Source: Echinicola vietnamensis DSM 17526 (GTDB taxonomy: Bacteria > Bacteroidota > Bacteroidia > Cytophagales > Cyclobacteriaceae). Taken from it: 64,000 nucleotides of DNA. The stretch covers positions 628,001 through 692,000 of the forward strand of contig NC_019904.1 in assembly GCF_000325705.1 (NCBI RefSeq). The letters run 5' to 3'. The notes beneath the pieces are model-generated. The model worked only from the letters and a program-made list of their open reading frames with translations, was not told the DNA's origin and searched no databases. A program made the translations under genes and the position numbers. This document shows, piece after piece, positions 44,226 to 52,862 of the stretch (within the stretch, counting starts at the first letter, position 1; every line of letters starts with the position of its first letter).

Positions 44226-45143
44226 CTATAAGCGAGTCATCAGGTACTTGTATAACTGAATCATGGCTTCCAGGTCCTTAAGCGACACCTTTTCGTATGG
44301 TGTATGGACATTATCCTCTGCTGCGCCAATAAAACACCAATCTACCAAATAGGGACTCATCTGCACCTCTCGACCATCACTCCCCCCTGCTCCTTCTACT
44401 TCCAATTGGTACGGGATCCCACTCTCTTCTGCCAGACGGACTATTTTGTCGGTAAACACTTTTCTGGGAATAAACTTGTCTCTGAGCGAAATGGCCACTC
44501 CTTCATGGTGCCGAACACCTTCTGTCACCCAAGTAATATCGGATATCAATGCCTGCTTCACTCCCCATTTTTCATACACATACTTCATTAAAAAGGGAAC
44601 GCTTCCTCCACCGTGTTCTTCGTATGTAGAAAACACCACCACACCATCTTCCAAGTCCTCACATAAACGCAGTGCATTATAAACCCCTAAACGGTTATCT
44701 AAATATGCCGCCTGGATAAAGCCATCCTCCACCGTGATGTTTTGTTCATAGGACAAATTGGTTCCTGGCATTATCCCCCTTGGAAAGTCGTGTGTCAGCA
44801 TTCCGTCCTGGACTTTTACCTTACAGGCTATTGGCCCCATGGCATCTTCTCCCACCAACGCATCACCATCCTCCACATCTGGACCTCCTACAGGCACCAG
44901 CTGGTTTTCATACCGACTGGTAAACCCTATCGTATCCATGTGCGCAAAGACGACCGTACGCGGATTCCCGAATTTTAAAATAATATTATCATGGAAATCT
45001 CCTCCGAAATATACTTCAGGTAAAACCTTCCACTCACTTCTACGTTTAAGCACATAATCCACTATAAAAGTAGAAAAAGCTTGTTCATCTCCAGAAACAG
45101 CTCTTTTTTCGAGGATTTCAAACAGAAAATTCAGGTTTGGCAT
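44226..45143 (-). CDS. M42-family aminopeptidase-like metallopeptidase
   Basis: The 305-residue protein has metal-ligand motifs of M42/M28-type peptidases: FAHMDTIGF (His near 68), AYLDNRLGVYNALRL (Asp near 148), STYEEHGGGS (catalytic and ligand Glu near 172), SDITWV and EDNVHTPYEKV (His near 283). These are the two-metal site and catalytic Glu. The chain is shorter than typical M42 enzymes (about 345), with a different lid. It probably trims N-terminal residues from peptides in the cytoplasm. It is the first gene of a same-strand set with hpt and adk, though with an 87-base gap. Confidence 0.85.
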   Translation of the reverse strand: MPNLNFLFEILEKRAVSGDEQAFSTFIVDYVLKRRSEWKVLPEVYFGGDFHDNIILKFGNPRTVVFAHMDTIGFTSRYENQLVPVGGPDVEDGDALVGEDAMGPIACKVKVQDGMLTHDFPRGIMPGTNLSYEQNITVEDGFIQAAYLDNRLGVYNALRLCEDLEDGVVVFSTYEEHGGGSVPFLMKYVYEKWGVKQALISDITWVTEGVRHHEGVAISLRDKFIPRKVFTDKIVRLAEESGIPYQLEVEGAGGSDGREVQMSPYLVDWCFIGAAEDNVHTPYEKVSLKDLEAMIQLYKYLMTRL

Positions 45144-45315
45144 AGTTTATGAATGATTATTTTCTGCAAATTTGGGATAATTTCTCCTAAAACAAATAGT
45201 GAAAAATTTATAGTTATTGAATAAAAAATTTACATTTGCATTACAGTTATTAGTTACTAAGTTTGGATTTAAATTAATTAAACACTTAATTTTGAAAAAA
45301 AATTTTTTTTAAATC

Positions 45316-46587
45316 ATGAAAAAATTATTACTATCAACATTAATGGCTGGTGCGTTAGCAGTTGGAGCTAATGCCCAAAATGACTTCAATAAGTGGTCAA
45401 TCGATGTTAATGGTGGGTTCAATAAGCCAATGGCTCCAATGTCACCTGGTTATTATTCTCCCTCCTTGAATCTCGGACATGCTGACGTAGGTGTCAGATA
45501 CATGTTTAACGAGAAGTTCGGTGCGAAAGTGGATTATGGTTTTGGTAAATACCAAAATGCAGATGAAACGCCATCTTTCGAAACAAACTATTACAGAGTT
45601 AACCTTCAAGGTGTTGCCAACCTAGGTAGAGTTTTCAACTTTGAAACTTGGACCAAGACAGTAGGTTTATTGACCCACTTTGGTGCTGGCTTCGGTAGAG
45701 TAACTCCTCAAGAAAACGAATGGGCTGATTTTAAAGATGACACTTATAACTTCATCTTTGGTTTCACTCCTCAAGTTAGACTTGGCAACAGAGTTTCCCT
45801 TAATGGTGACATCAGCATGTTAGTGGCAGGTCGTCAAAACGTTGCTTTTGATGGACACACCTCAGTTCTTCCTACTGATCCTGGTTACTATGGCGCTAAC
45901 GCTGTATCCTGGACTGGTACCTTGGGGCTTTCTTTCTACCTAGGTGGACATGACGTTCACGCTGACTGGTATGTAAGACAATCTCAGTATGCTACAAAAG
46001 ACGAGCTTGAAAGCCAAATCGGTGAAATCAAGGACATGTTGAAAGACTCTGACGGTGATGGTGTACCTGATTACCTTGACAAAGAGCCTAACACTCCTGC
46101 CGGTGCAAGAGTTGATTCTCACGGTAGAACATTAGACTCTGACGGTGACGGTATCCCTGATCACTCTGACGACTGTGCTTTCGTTCCAGGTCCAGCATCT
46201 AACAACGGATGTCCTGTAGAAGAGGTTGACGAAACTGATTTCTTCAAGAAAGCGATCAACGAAGGCTATGTAAACGTTTACTATGCATTCGACAGCGCTA
46301 AGCCACTAGGTTATTCTTCTTCTTCTGTTAACTATGTAGCTAACTTCCTGAAGAGAAACCCAGGTGTAAATGTAGCCATCAAAGGTTATGCTGATGAAAT
46401 CGGTCCTGATGATTACAACATGAAATTATCTGAGAAAAGAGCTAAAGCGGTTTACGATCTGTTAGTAGCTGCTGGCATTGATGCTTCCAGAATCTCCTAC
46501 AAAGGATACGGTGAAGACACCAGTGTAGACAAGCAATCTGCAGACGCTCGTCAGCTTGCAAGAAGAGCTTCTTTCGAAGTTCAATAA
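45316..46587 (+). CDS. OmpA-family outer-membrane protein with thrombospondin type-3-like repeats
   Basis: The 423-residue protein has a signal peptide ending GANAQ (about 21), an eight-stranded barrel region (about 25-215), calcium-binding repeats DSDGDGVPDYLDKEP and DSDGDGIPDHSDDC (about 245-295), and an OmpA peptidoglycan-binding domain (about 310-423) with the NVAIKGYADEIGPDDYN motif. It ties the outer membrane to the cell wall and is usually very abundant. The strong codon preference and A-rich leader with TACATTTG at 45231-45238 fit high expression. The 85-base leader is long. It is monocistronic and closed by a terminator. Confidence 0.95.
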   Translation: MKKLLLSTLMAGALAVGANAQNDFNKWSIDVNGGFNKPMAPMSPGYYSPSLNLGHADVGVRYMFNEKFGAKVDYGFGKYQNADETPSFETNYYRVNLQGVANLGRVFNFETWTKTVGLLTHFGAGFGRVTPQENEWADFKDDTYNFIFGFTPQVRLGNRVSLNGDISMLVAGRQNVAFDGHTSVLPTDPGYYGANAVSWTGTLGLSFYLGGHDVHADWYVRQSQYATKDELESQIGEIKDMLKDSDGDGVPDYLDKEPNTPAGARVDSHGRTLDSDGDGIPDHSDDCAFVPGPASNNGCPVEEVDETDFFKKAINEGYVNVYYAFDSAKPLGYSSSSVNYVANFLKRNPGVNVAIKGYADEIGPDDYNMKLSEKRAKAVYDLLVAAGIDASRISYKGYGEDTSVDKQSADARQLARRASFEVQ

Positions 46588-46608
46588 TCAAAGCTTAAAG
46601 CAATATTT

Positions 46609-46639
46609 AAAACCGGCCTTTTCAGGTCGGTTTTTTTTT
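46609..46639 (+). terminator. intrinsic terminator after the OmpA gene
   Basis: AAAACCGGCCT (46609-46619) pairs with AGGTCGGTTTT (46624-46634), with one G-U pair, around TTTTC, followed by a T run. Confidence 0.88.
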
Positions 46640-46656
46640 GTTTATTTTTGAGGCAT

Positions 46657-47304
46657 ATGTTTGTACTCACCAACCAAAACTCCATTGCCAACCATTACCT
46701 GGAAGGCCTTAGGGATATCTCCCAACAAAGTGACCGCCTAAAATTCCGTAGAAATATGGAAAGACTAGGTGAGATTTTAGCGTACGAACTCTCCAAATCA
46801 TTGGAGTATAGCCCCCACACGATCACCACTCCCTTAGCTAACACCCCTTCGAATAGGCTTAAATCCTCCCCTGTGATCATCGCCATCCTCAGGGCTGCCA
46901 TTCCATTTTACAACGGTGTCCTAAACTATTTCGACCAAGCAGATAGTGGTTTTATAGGAGCCTTTAGAAAAGAAGAAATACCTGGAAGTGAAGTGGAAAT
47001 CGACTTCAGCTACTTGGCAGCTCCAGCGATCGAAGGAAAGGAAATCATCTTGGTAGATCCCATGTTGGCCACGGGAAAATCATTGGTCACCAGTGTCCAA
47101 CAACTTTTAAAAAATGGGACTCCAAAAAACATCCACATTTTGGCGGCCATTGCTGCTCCGGAAGGATTGGAATACCTTAAGACCCACCTCGGCTTCCCTT
47201 ATCAATTATGGCTAGGTGCCGTGGATGAAAAACTTAACGAAAAGGCTTACATCGTCCCTGGACTTGGAGACGCGGGCGATCTATCTTTTGGACCAAAACT
47301 TTAG
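46657..47304 (+). CDS. upp: uracil phosphoribosyltransferase
   Basis: The 215-residue enzyme has YLEGLRDISQQSDRLKFRRN, the PRPP-binding EIILVDPMLATGKSLVTSV (the DPMLATG is diagnostic) and the C-terminal YIVPGLGDAGDLSFGP uracil-binding signature. It converts uracil and PRPP to UMP. The ATG at 46657 is used; a TTG three codons upstream overlaps a TATTTTTG sequence (46643-46650) that matches the -7 box TAnnTTTG only about 7 bases before the ATG, so the transcript could be nearly leaderless. The antiporter gene follows after 6 bases, so the two are cotranscribed. Confidence 0.95.
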   Translation: MFVLTNQNSIANHYLEGLRDISQQSDRLKFRRNMERLGEILAYELSKSLEYSPHTITTPLANTPSNRLKSSPVIIAILRAAIPFYNGVLNYFDQADSGFIGAFRKEEIPGSEVEIDFSYLAAPAIEGKEIILVDPMLATGKSLVTSVQQLLKNGTPKNIHILAAIAAPEGLEYLKTHLGFPYQLWLGAVDEKLNEKAYIVPGLGDAGDLSFGPKL

Positions 47305-47310
47305 CAAATC

Positions 47311-48240
47311 TTGATTTACGTATTAATTGTCATTGGCTTTCTTATCCTGTTAGCTGGCGGAAAAGCTTTGGTGGATGGTGCTTCGGCGATCGCCGCCAAA
47401 CTCGGCATGAGTCCCGGAATGATCGGGATGACCATAGTAGCTTTCGGCACTTCTGCTCCCGAATTACTGGTCAGCGTCACTGCCGCCTTGAAAGGCACCA
47501 GTGATATTGCCATAGGAAACGTCGTAGGATCTAACATTTCCAATATATCCTTGGTGTTGGGGATTTCTGCATTGATCTACCCCATAAGGCTCAATTTTCA
47601 AATTCTTAAATTTGATTATTCCTTCACCTTATTTGCCACTGTTTTGTTCTACCTGCTGGCCCTGAACAATTGGATTTCCATTTGGGACGGGATCATGCTT
47701 TTTGCCTTACTGATCATCATCAACTGGTACTATTTCAAAAAATCTGATCACGTTCCCGAGGAATTTTCTACAACTGAAGCGGAAAAAGCCAAAAACGAGC
47801 CCCTTTTGAAATCCATAGGCTATATACTTGTGGGCATTTTGGGGCTGTATTTTGGAGCGGAAATGCTGGTCAATAATGCGGTCACATTGGCTCAGGAGTT
47901 CGGTATCAGCGAGCGCATCATTGGCGTTACCATCATTGCCATTGGCACCAGCTTGCCCGAACTGGCCACCTCGGTGATCGCTGCTCGAAAAAAAGAAACC
48001 GATATCGCCTTAGGCAATATTTTAGGCAGCAACATGCAGAACATTCTTTCCATAATTGGTGTTACTGCTATTATAAAGCCGATTGAAGTAAGTGACCTGT
48101 TTCTATCGACTGACTTTCTGTGGATGATTGGTTTTACCGTATTACTGTTTCCCATTATGCGGTCGGGCTATAAAATCAGCCGTTTAGAAGGCGGTATCCT
48201 ACTTGTCGTTTACGGATTATACTTAATATTCCTCCTGTGA
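47311..48240 (+). CDS. calcium/sodium antiporter, CaCA family (YrbG-like)
   Basis: The 309-residue inner-membrane protein has about ten helices in two inverted halves, each with an alpha repeat: GMTIVAFGTSAPELLVS (about 39-55) with IGNVVGSNISN, and GVTIIAIGTSLPELATS with LGNILGSNMQN. The Glu in APELL and LPELA is the ion site. The start must be TTG at 47311: the upstream frame is closed by the upp stop and the next ATG would cut the first helix. It exchanges Na+ or H+ for Ca2+. Its coupling to upp is probably incidental. Confidence 0.93.
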   Translation: MIYVLIVIGFLILLAGGKALVDGASAIAAKLGMSPGMIGMTIVAFGTSAPELLVSVTAALKGTSDIAIGNVVGSNISNISLVLGISALIYPIRLNFQILKFDYSFTLFATVLFYLLALNNWISIWDGIMLFALLIIINWYYFKKSDHVPEEFSTTEAEKAKNEPLLKSIGYILVGILGLYFGAEMLVNNAVTLAQEFGISERIIGVTIIAIGTSLPELATSVIAARKKETDIALGNILGSNMQNILSIIGVTAIIKPIEVSDLFLSTDFLWMIGFTVLLFPIMRSGYKISRLEGGILLVVYGLYLIFLL

Positions 48241-48704
48241 GCCAAATGCTTGAATATATTCTCCAATTTCTGGCCATCTATGCCGTTTGCCTTTTCAAAT
48301 TTATCGGAGGCCCTTTACTGGGCAATGCCGCTAATTATAGCATTTTCGAAATCATATTGGTCACGGTATCGGGCATGATGACCAGTGTGGTAGTGTTTAC
48401 TTTTCTAGGAGAATGGATCAAGACCAATTGGACTATTAAAATCCGTAAAAACAGAAAGAAATTCACCCCCAAAACACGAAAAATCATCCAAGTGTGGCAA
48501 AAATTTGGAGCAGCAGGCGTGGCTGCCATCACCCCGTTGGTGCTGACACCCATTGGAGGCACCATTCTATTGACGTCTTTTGGGGTAAGGAGAAGAAAGA
48601 TCTTTTCCTACATGCTCTTATCCGCTATCTGCTGGTCCTTTATTTTGGGGATGTCCATTAATCAGCTCATGAAAATCCCCTTTTTGAAACAACTAATCGG
48701 TTGA
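48237..48704 (+). CDS. small integral membrane protein, unknown function
   Basis: The 155-residue protein has four hydrophobic segments (about 7-27, 38-58, 95-115, 122-142) and a basic middle (IRKNRKKFTPKTRK), resembling the small multidrug-export-like/DedA-like families, but I cannot assign it. The GTG at 48237 overlaps the antiporter stop by 4 bases (GTGA), implying coupling; an ATG at 48246 is the alternative. Its 3' end overlaps the convergent serine dehydratase gene by 12 bases. Context suggests a transport or membrane role with the antiporter. Confidence 0.75.
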   Translation: MSQMLEYILQFLAIYAVCLFKFIGGPLLGNAANYSIFEIILVTVSGMMTSVVVFTFLGEWIKTNWTIKIRKNRKKFTPKTRKIIQVWQKFGAAGVAAITPLVLTPIGGTILLTSFGVRRRKIFSYMLLSAICWSFILGMSINQLMKIPFLKQLIG

Positions 48705-49601
48705 TTCTTCATCAGGAAGGATTTCAATATCCTGAATGAGGACCTTCTTGGCAATTCCTTTTCCTGTGAGTGTCGCCGCCAGTCCGCCCAAAGCAGTCTC
48801 TTTGTACTTATTTTCCATGCTGGCCCCTATCTCTCCCATTGCTTCTACGCATTCATCCACGGGGATGACTCCGCTAACATCGGCAAGGGCAATTTGGGCA
48901 GAACTGTTCGCTATGGCCGCAGCACTGGCATTCCTTACCACGCAAGGTATCTCCACCAGCCCCGCTACAGGATCACAGACCAAGCCTAACATACATTGGA
49001 TGGTAATGGCTACGGCATTGAAGACCTGATCCGTATTTCCACCCAGGCAGTACACCATCGCTCCTGAGGCCATCGCCGCAGCAGACCCAGTTTCCGCTTG
49101 ACAGCCTCCTACTGCTCCTGCCAAGCTTGCGTTTTGCTCAATGATCAACGCCACGCCAGCCCCAATCAAAAGCCCCTCCAGGACCTTATCGTCCGATAAT
49201 CCATGAATCTCCTGTAACGTATACAATGTGCCAGGCAATATTCCTGATGCACCTGCTGTGGGAGCAGCTACCACCCGTCCCATACAACTGTTCACCTCCT
49301 TGGCTGCGAGCGCCCTGGAAATCAGTCGCTGGAACTCAGGGGACAGCACAGAAAGGGGATGATGATAGACCTTCTTGGCGCCATTGTTGATCATACCGGA
49401 CCGGGAAACCATTTCTTCTTTAAGGCCTGTTTCCACCGCATCCTTCATTACCTTATAGGCACTTCGCAAGCCTTCCCATATTTGTTCCTCTGACTTGCCT
49501 CGCTGATCCTTTTCGTACTCCATCACAGGGGCATAGAGCGGGACATTTTTTGCTTCACAGTACTCCTTCCATCCTTGGAAAGTCTCAAACAGATAACTCA
49601 T
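48693..49601 (-). CDS. L-serine dehydratase, iron-sulfur-dependent, alpha chain
   Basis: The 302-residue protein is of the SdaAA type. Three Cys for the [4Fe-4S] cluster lie at 167 (GGCQAETG), 209 (VCDPVAG) and 220 (EIPCVVRN), and the region KEVNSCMGRVVAAPTAGASG is the substrate loop. It turns L-serine into pyruvate and ammonia. A separate beta chain (SdaAB) is not encoded nearby and must be elsewhere if needed. The N-terminal 60 residues may stand in for part of it. Cytoplasmic. It ends convergently with the membrane protein gene, overlapping by 12 bases. Confidence 0.9.
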   Translation of the reverse strand: MSYLFETFQGWKEYCEAKNVPLYAPVMEYEKDQRGKSEEQIWEGLRSAYKVMKDAVETGLKEEMVSRSGMINNGAKKVYHHPLSVLSPEFQRLISRALAAKEVNSCMGRVVAAPTAGASGILPGTLYTLQEIHGLSDDKVLEGLLIGAGVALIIEQNASLAGAVGGCQAETGSAAAMASGAMVYCLGGNTDQVFNAVAITIQCMLGLVCDPVAGLVEIPCVVRNASAAAIANSSAQIALADVSGVIPVDECVEAMGEIGASMENKYKETALGGLAATLTGKGIAKKVLIQDIEILPDEESTD

Positions 49602-49693
49602 CTTCTTAGGGTTTATATTCTACATTCAAATTTCCACATTGCTCCCTACAAAACAAATTCCAATGGTTAAATCTTTGCTCACTGCACATCCAC

Positions 49694-49726
49694 AAAAAAG
49701 CCTCCTGCTTTATCCAGCAGGAGGCT
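49694..49726 (-). terminator. intrinsic terminator of the sigma operon
   Basis: AGCCTCCTGCT (49699-49709) and AGCAGGAGGCT (49716-49726) form an 11-bp stem; on the minus strand a run of T (plus 49694-49699) follows. It closes the operon of the sigma factor, barrel protein and lipoprotein. Confidence 0.93.
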
Positions 49727-49754
49727 CCAATGTCATATCGGCTAAAACAGTCTT

Positions 49755-50714
49755 TTAATCAATGCTCTCTATCTCAGCCTTAAACAATATCGGTGTAAAT
49801 GGCCTTACAATAACACTCAGGTAACCTTTTTCATAATAATCCTCTCTGATGGCATCAGGAAGCACCTGGGCAGTATTTCCAAATGCTGCTGCCGACGGTG
49901 AAATGATTTCGACCTTTGCTTCTTCGTGCAGGTCCTTGAACCCAATGTTTAGGAAGTCGTAGTTATCATCGTCTCCAAGCTTTGTGGTGACGGTATTATC
50001 AGTAACCTTTGAAAAAGCCTCGTCTTCACCCAAGGCAAACATCTCAAACGAAAACCTCAGGGTATTGCCATTTTTACTGGCATCGGAGGTTTCGTCTCCA
50101 GGATCTGTCACACGCACATACACGCCATCTTCCACGTTCTCAAAACCCTCCAAATTCTCCTGCGTCAGGTATTGCTGAATCATCTCATCCTCCAGGACAG
50201 CCACTTCTTGGGGCGCAAATATTTTCTCAAAGTGCACCCTGATCTTCATATGGGAATATTTCGGGATCAATTGCCCATAATTGTAATCCGAATAAGCCAA
50301 ATACGAAGGCACATAAAGCTCCATCGTCTCTCCAACCTCAGCCATGGACACGGCCAAATTCATGGCAATAGGAGCCAGCGTTTGTCCTCCCACATCATAC
50401 TTAAACATGATCGGTGCCCCATCCTCTTCCGTATGTGAACCGACAAAAGCCCCTTCAAGGGTTTCCATCTCATAATAGATCCCGATGATGTCCTCGTCAT
50501 TGAACTTCTGCCCATCTTCGACATCCTCAATCAAGTCATAATAATATCCTGCAGTGGTCTTCTCCGCATCGATACCATTTTGGCTAATGTAATTGGCTAA
50601 TTCTTGGTCCTCCTTTTTGACTTGCTTTTCATATGCTGATTCCTTGTCCTGCAGGCAAGAAGTCATCAAGACTCCTAAAGAAACCGCTATGGCGGTTGTG
50701 AAAACTCTCTTCAT
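49755..50714 (-). CDS. FKBP-like lipoprotein, third gene of the sigma operon
   Basis: The 319-residue protein has a lipoprotein signal with lipobox MTSC (Cys20). Two FKBP-like beta domains seem present: the first about 60-165 (VEDGQKFNDEDIIGIYYEMET, then MAEVGETMELYVPSYLAYSDY, resembling an FKBP motif) and the second about 190-319. Classical FKBP catalytic residues are not obvious. The start is 18 bases after the barrel protein stop, so it is cotranscribed. It could help fold or position the barrel protein, or sense the periplasm. Similarity to the gliding protein GldI branch is possible. It is separated from sdaA by a terminator. Confidence 0.7.
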   Translation of the reverse strand: MKRVFTTAIAVSLGVLMTSCLQDKESAYEKQVKKEDQELANYISQNGIDAEKTTAGYYYDLIEDVEDGQKFNDEDIIGIYYEMETLEGAFVGSHTEEDGAPIMFKYDVGGQTLAPIAMNLAVSMAEVGETMELYVPSYLAYSDYNYGQLIPKYSHMKIRVHFEKIFAPQEVAVLEDEMIQQYLTQENLEGFENVEDGVYVRVTDPGDETSDASKNGNTLRFSFEMFALGEDEAFSKVTDNTVTTKLGDDDNYDFLNIGFKDLHEEAKVEIISPSAAAFGNTAQVLPDAIREDYYEKGYLSVIVRPFTPILFKAEIESID

Positions 50715-50732
50715 GTGTTGGTTAGTTTAATT

Positions 50733-52112
50733 TTATTTTTTGAACTGAAAATTCATCCTCAAATTCACTCCTCCAATGGAAAACTGTTGATTGGTAAAAG
50801 TCATGTTTCCAAGCGGGAGTTTATAATAGGGTTCTATGGAAAGGAACGTACCATTGTTAAGATTATATTCATAACCAAAAGACAGGTTTAACATTTTCCC
50901 AAGGTCCACATTTGACTGCTCGCTACCGGGGGTATATTCCTGCGAGTATTCCTGAATGGATTCACTAAATTGCAATGCTCCTGTAAAATCCTCGGTAAAC
51001 TTGGATGCCACAGAAAAGGTTTCCACTCCTTTCTGGTCAAAATACACCATACTTGACAACCCAGTGATCAGAAACACATTGGCTCTTTCATTGTCCATCA
51101 CCTTATACTTAAGGTTAATAGGAATATCCAGGCCATAATAACTCATGCTATAATCTGAGCCTAAATAATCGTTCGTGACGGCATTTGAATAATCACTGGA
51201 AGGGGCACTGCTCACCGCACGCATTTGCATGGATTCTGGGAGTTTATTCAACGTCTCCGGCTCCAATTGCTGGTGAGCATAGTTTACCCCTACATCCAAC
51301 TTGATCCGGTCACTGATGGAAAATTCTGAAACCACGCCAGCTCCTAGCTGCATGCCTGAAATGGCATTTGAAGCCGCCTGAGGCCCCGCCTGAATCCCCA
51401 GCCTAAAAAGGCTTTCAAGACCTTTATCGTTCTGGATAATCGTATGGGTGTTTTTCGGTTCTTCCCCGCTATTATCGCCTTCCTTCCATTCATCTACCAA
51501 CTGCTGTGCTACTTGTTCATCCATAGAAGGGGTACTGGACTGATCAGCTTGGTCGGTATTGGCGAGTGAATTAAATGCCTTCTTTTGGGAAGACACAGCC
51601 TCTGTCGCCCCTCCTCCGCTAGCAAAACCGGCTGGAAGTGGAAGGTGTGGATCTCCTGGTTTGAAATCCCTTCCTCCTAGCATAGCAATCGGTTCGGAAG
51701 TTTCCCGCTGAACAGTTGACTTGGCCGTTGTTTCCACTTTAAGACTGTCCACTGATGTTTGGGGTACAGAAGCAATCGTTGGTTCCTTGAGCTTACCTTG
51801 CTCATTGGTAGAATCCTCGACTGATTTCAGGATTTCATCCAGCTTTTTGCTTTTCTCTGCGATGCTTCCTTTTAGGTCTGTCACCCCTTTCTCAATCTCC
51901 TTTTCATAGGGATAAAACACAAACAGCAAGGTCAAAGATGCAGCAACAGCAGACAAAAAGAATGGCCACAAAACCAACTTTTTGCGCTTTGCTGGTTTGT
52001 TAAAATAGACATGGGAAAACTTCTCCCATTCTACTTGATCAAAGTCCTCTTCATGGTGATCGAAGGAGTTCTTGATCTTCTCCACAAGCCGCTTATCGAA
52101 CTGCTCCTTCAT
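50733..52112 (-). CDS. dual membrane-spanning anti-sigma-like protein with C-terminal outer-membrane beta-barrel
   Basis: The 459-residue protein has a short cytoplasmic domain (1-44, with DFDQVEWEKFSHVYF), one transmembrane helix (about 46-66), a periplasmic part of about 170 residues that starts as a coiled-coil-like segment and is otherwise low-complexity, and a beta-barrel of about 220 residues (235-459) with strands like LGIQAGP, LDVGVNYAHQQLEPE and FLSIEPYYKLPLGN, ending VNLRMNFQFKK. There is no cleavable signal. This layout, with a sigma gene upstream overlapping by 20 bases, matches the dual membrane-spanning anti-sigma (Dma) proteins described in Bacteroides. The N-terminal domain would hold the sigma factor until the barrel or linker is perturbed. 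The match rests on layout; no sequence comparison was possible. Confidence 0.75.
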   Translation of the reverse strand: MKEQFDKRLVEKIKNSFDHHEEDFDQVEWEKFSHVYFNKPAKRKKLVLWPFFLSAVAASLTLLFVFYPYEKEIEKGVTDLKGSIAEKSKKLDEILKSVEDSTNEQGKLKEPTIASVPQTSVDSLKVETTAKSTVQRETSEPIAMLGGRDFKPGDPHLPLPAGFASGGGATEAVSSQKKAFNSLANTDQADQSSTPSMDEQVAQQLVDEWKEGDNSGEEPKNTHTIIQNDKGLESLFRLGIQAGPQAASNAISGMQLGAGVVSEFSISDRIKLDVGVNYAHQQLEPETLNKLPESMQMRAVSSAPSSDYSNAVTNDYLGSDYSMSYYGLDIPINLKYKVMDNERANVFLITGLSSMVYFDQKGVETFSVASKFTEDFTGALQFSESIQEYSQEYTPGSEQSNVDLGKMLNLSFGYEYNLNNGTFLSIEPYYKLPLGNMTFTNQQFSIGGVNLRMNFQFKK

Positions 52113-52641
52113 CTTTTATTCGGTTTAACTCTGTTATTTTTTCTCTTAATCGTTGCTTGGCCCGGGCCAAATATGTCCTGCTCGTACTGGCAGGAATATC
52201 CAAAGACTCTCCAATCTCATTGTGATTATATCCCTCAATTTCGTACATATTAAAGATGATACGCATCACCTCGGGCAAATCCCGCAGGGCATCCAGGATA
52301 TCGGCTTTGGATAGTTCATCGATAATGGAAGCATCATACGTTTTTGCAGATGCCTTTTCAATTTCCATTACCGCATAGTGCTTTACATGTTTCCGGTAAT
52401 AATCAATGGATGTATTGATCACGATCCTTCTGAACCATGCTTTGAAAGAGCTGTTTTCCGAATATTGATGTATCCGGTCAAACGCCTTCATAAAGCTATC
52501 GTTCACGATTTCACATGCCTCCTCGCGACTATTGGAGTACCTCAGCGAAACGCTCATAGCATACCCGTAAAAATGCTTATAGAGCATTTCCAGGGCTTTG
52601 GGCTTACCATCTTTGGCTTCTTGAATGAGGTATTGGTCCAA
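52093..52641 (-). CDS. ECF RNA polymerase sigma factor
   Basis: The 182-residue protein has sigma region 2 (about 20-85: LYKHFYGYAMSVSLRYSNSREEACEIVNDSFMKAF, then FKAWFRRIVINTSIDYYRK) and region 4 (about 115-170: LRDLPEVMRIIFNMYEIEGYNHNEIGESLDIPASTSRTYLARAKQRLREK). It lacks regions 1 and 3, as ECF factors do. No ATG lies between the upstream in-frame TAG and the domain, so the TTG at 52641 is the start. The gene overlaps the barrel protein by 20 bases, giving coupled translation of sigma and anti-sigma. An ECF-like promoter at 52674-52702 suggests autoregulation. Confidence 0.93.
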   Translation of the reverse strand: MDQYLIQEAKDGKPKALEMLYKHFYGYAMSVSLRYSNSREEACEIVNDSFMKAFDRIHQYSENSSFKAWFRRIVINTSIDYYRKHVKHYAVMEIEKASAKTYDASIIDELSKADILDALRDLPEVMRIIFNMYEIEGYNHNEIGESLDIPASTSRTYLARAKQRLREKITELNRIKDEGAVR

Positions 52642-52673
52642 TCGACTGGGTTTTATGTGCTATGTTCATTTAC

Positions 52674-52702
52674 AAGACGACAGCTAGGTAAAAAATGCTA
52701 CA
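52674..52702 (-). promoter_or_regulatory. candidate ECF-type promoter of the sigma operon
   Basis: On the minus strand TGTAGCATTTTTT (plus 52702-52690) is followed 17 bases after its TGTAGC by CGTC within TCGTCTT (plus 52680-52674). This resembles the TGTAAC-spacer-CGTC pattern of ECF-dependent autoregulated promoters in Bacteroidota. The expected start of transcription lies about 30 bases before the TTG. It is the natural target of the sigma factor it drives. Confidence 0.55.
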
Positions 52703-52862
52703 CATGCCTTTAAAAAAAATTAATTTTCTTCCCTAAAAGAAGTGCATTATTCGTCAAACCTGAATAAATGAGGGCAATGGCCCGTCCAATAAGATGGAGC
52801 ATAGGCAATTCCCTATCCTCCTCACCTCAAATTGGACGTTCCTATTTATCCCAAAGGATTGA

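Noticed and set aside
46121..46180. Tandem repeat in the OmpA gene (DSDGDG units) as a possible phase-variable tract
   Set aside because: The units are ordinary calcium-binding repeats, only two copies, with diverged DNA.
48693..48704. Overlap of the membrane protein and serine dehydratase genes as a regulatory antisense pair
   Set aside because: A 12-base convergent overlap is common in compact genomes and gives no sign of regulation.
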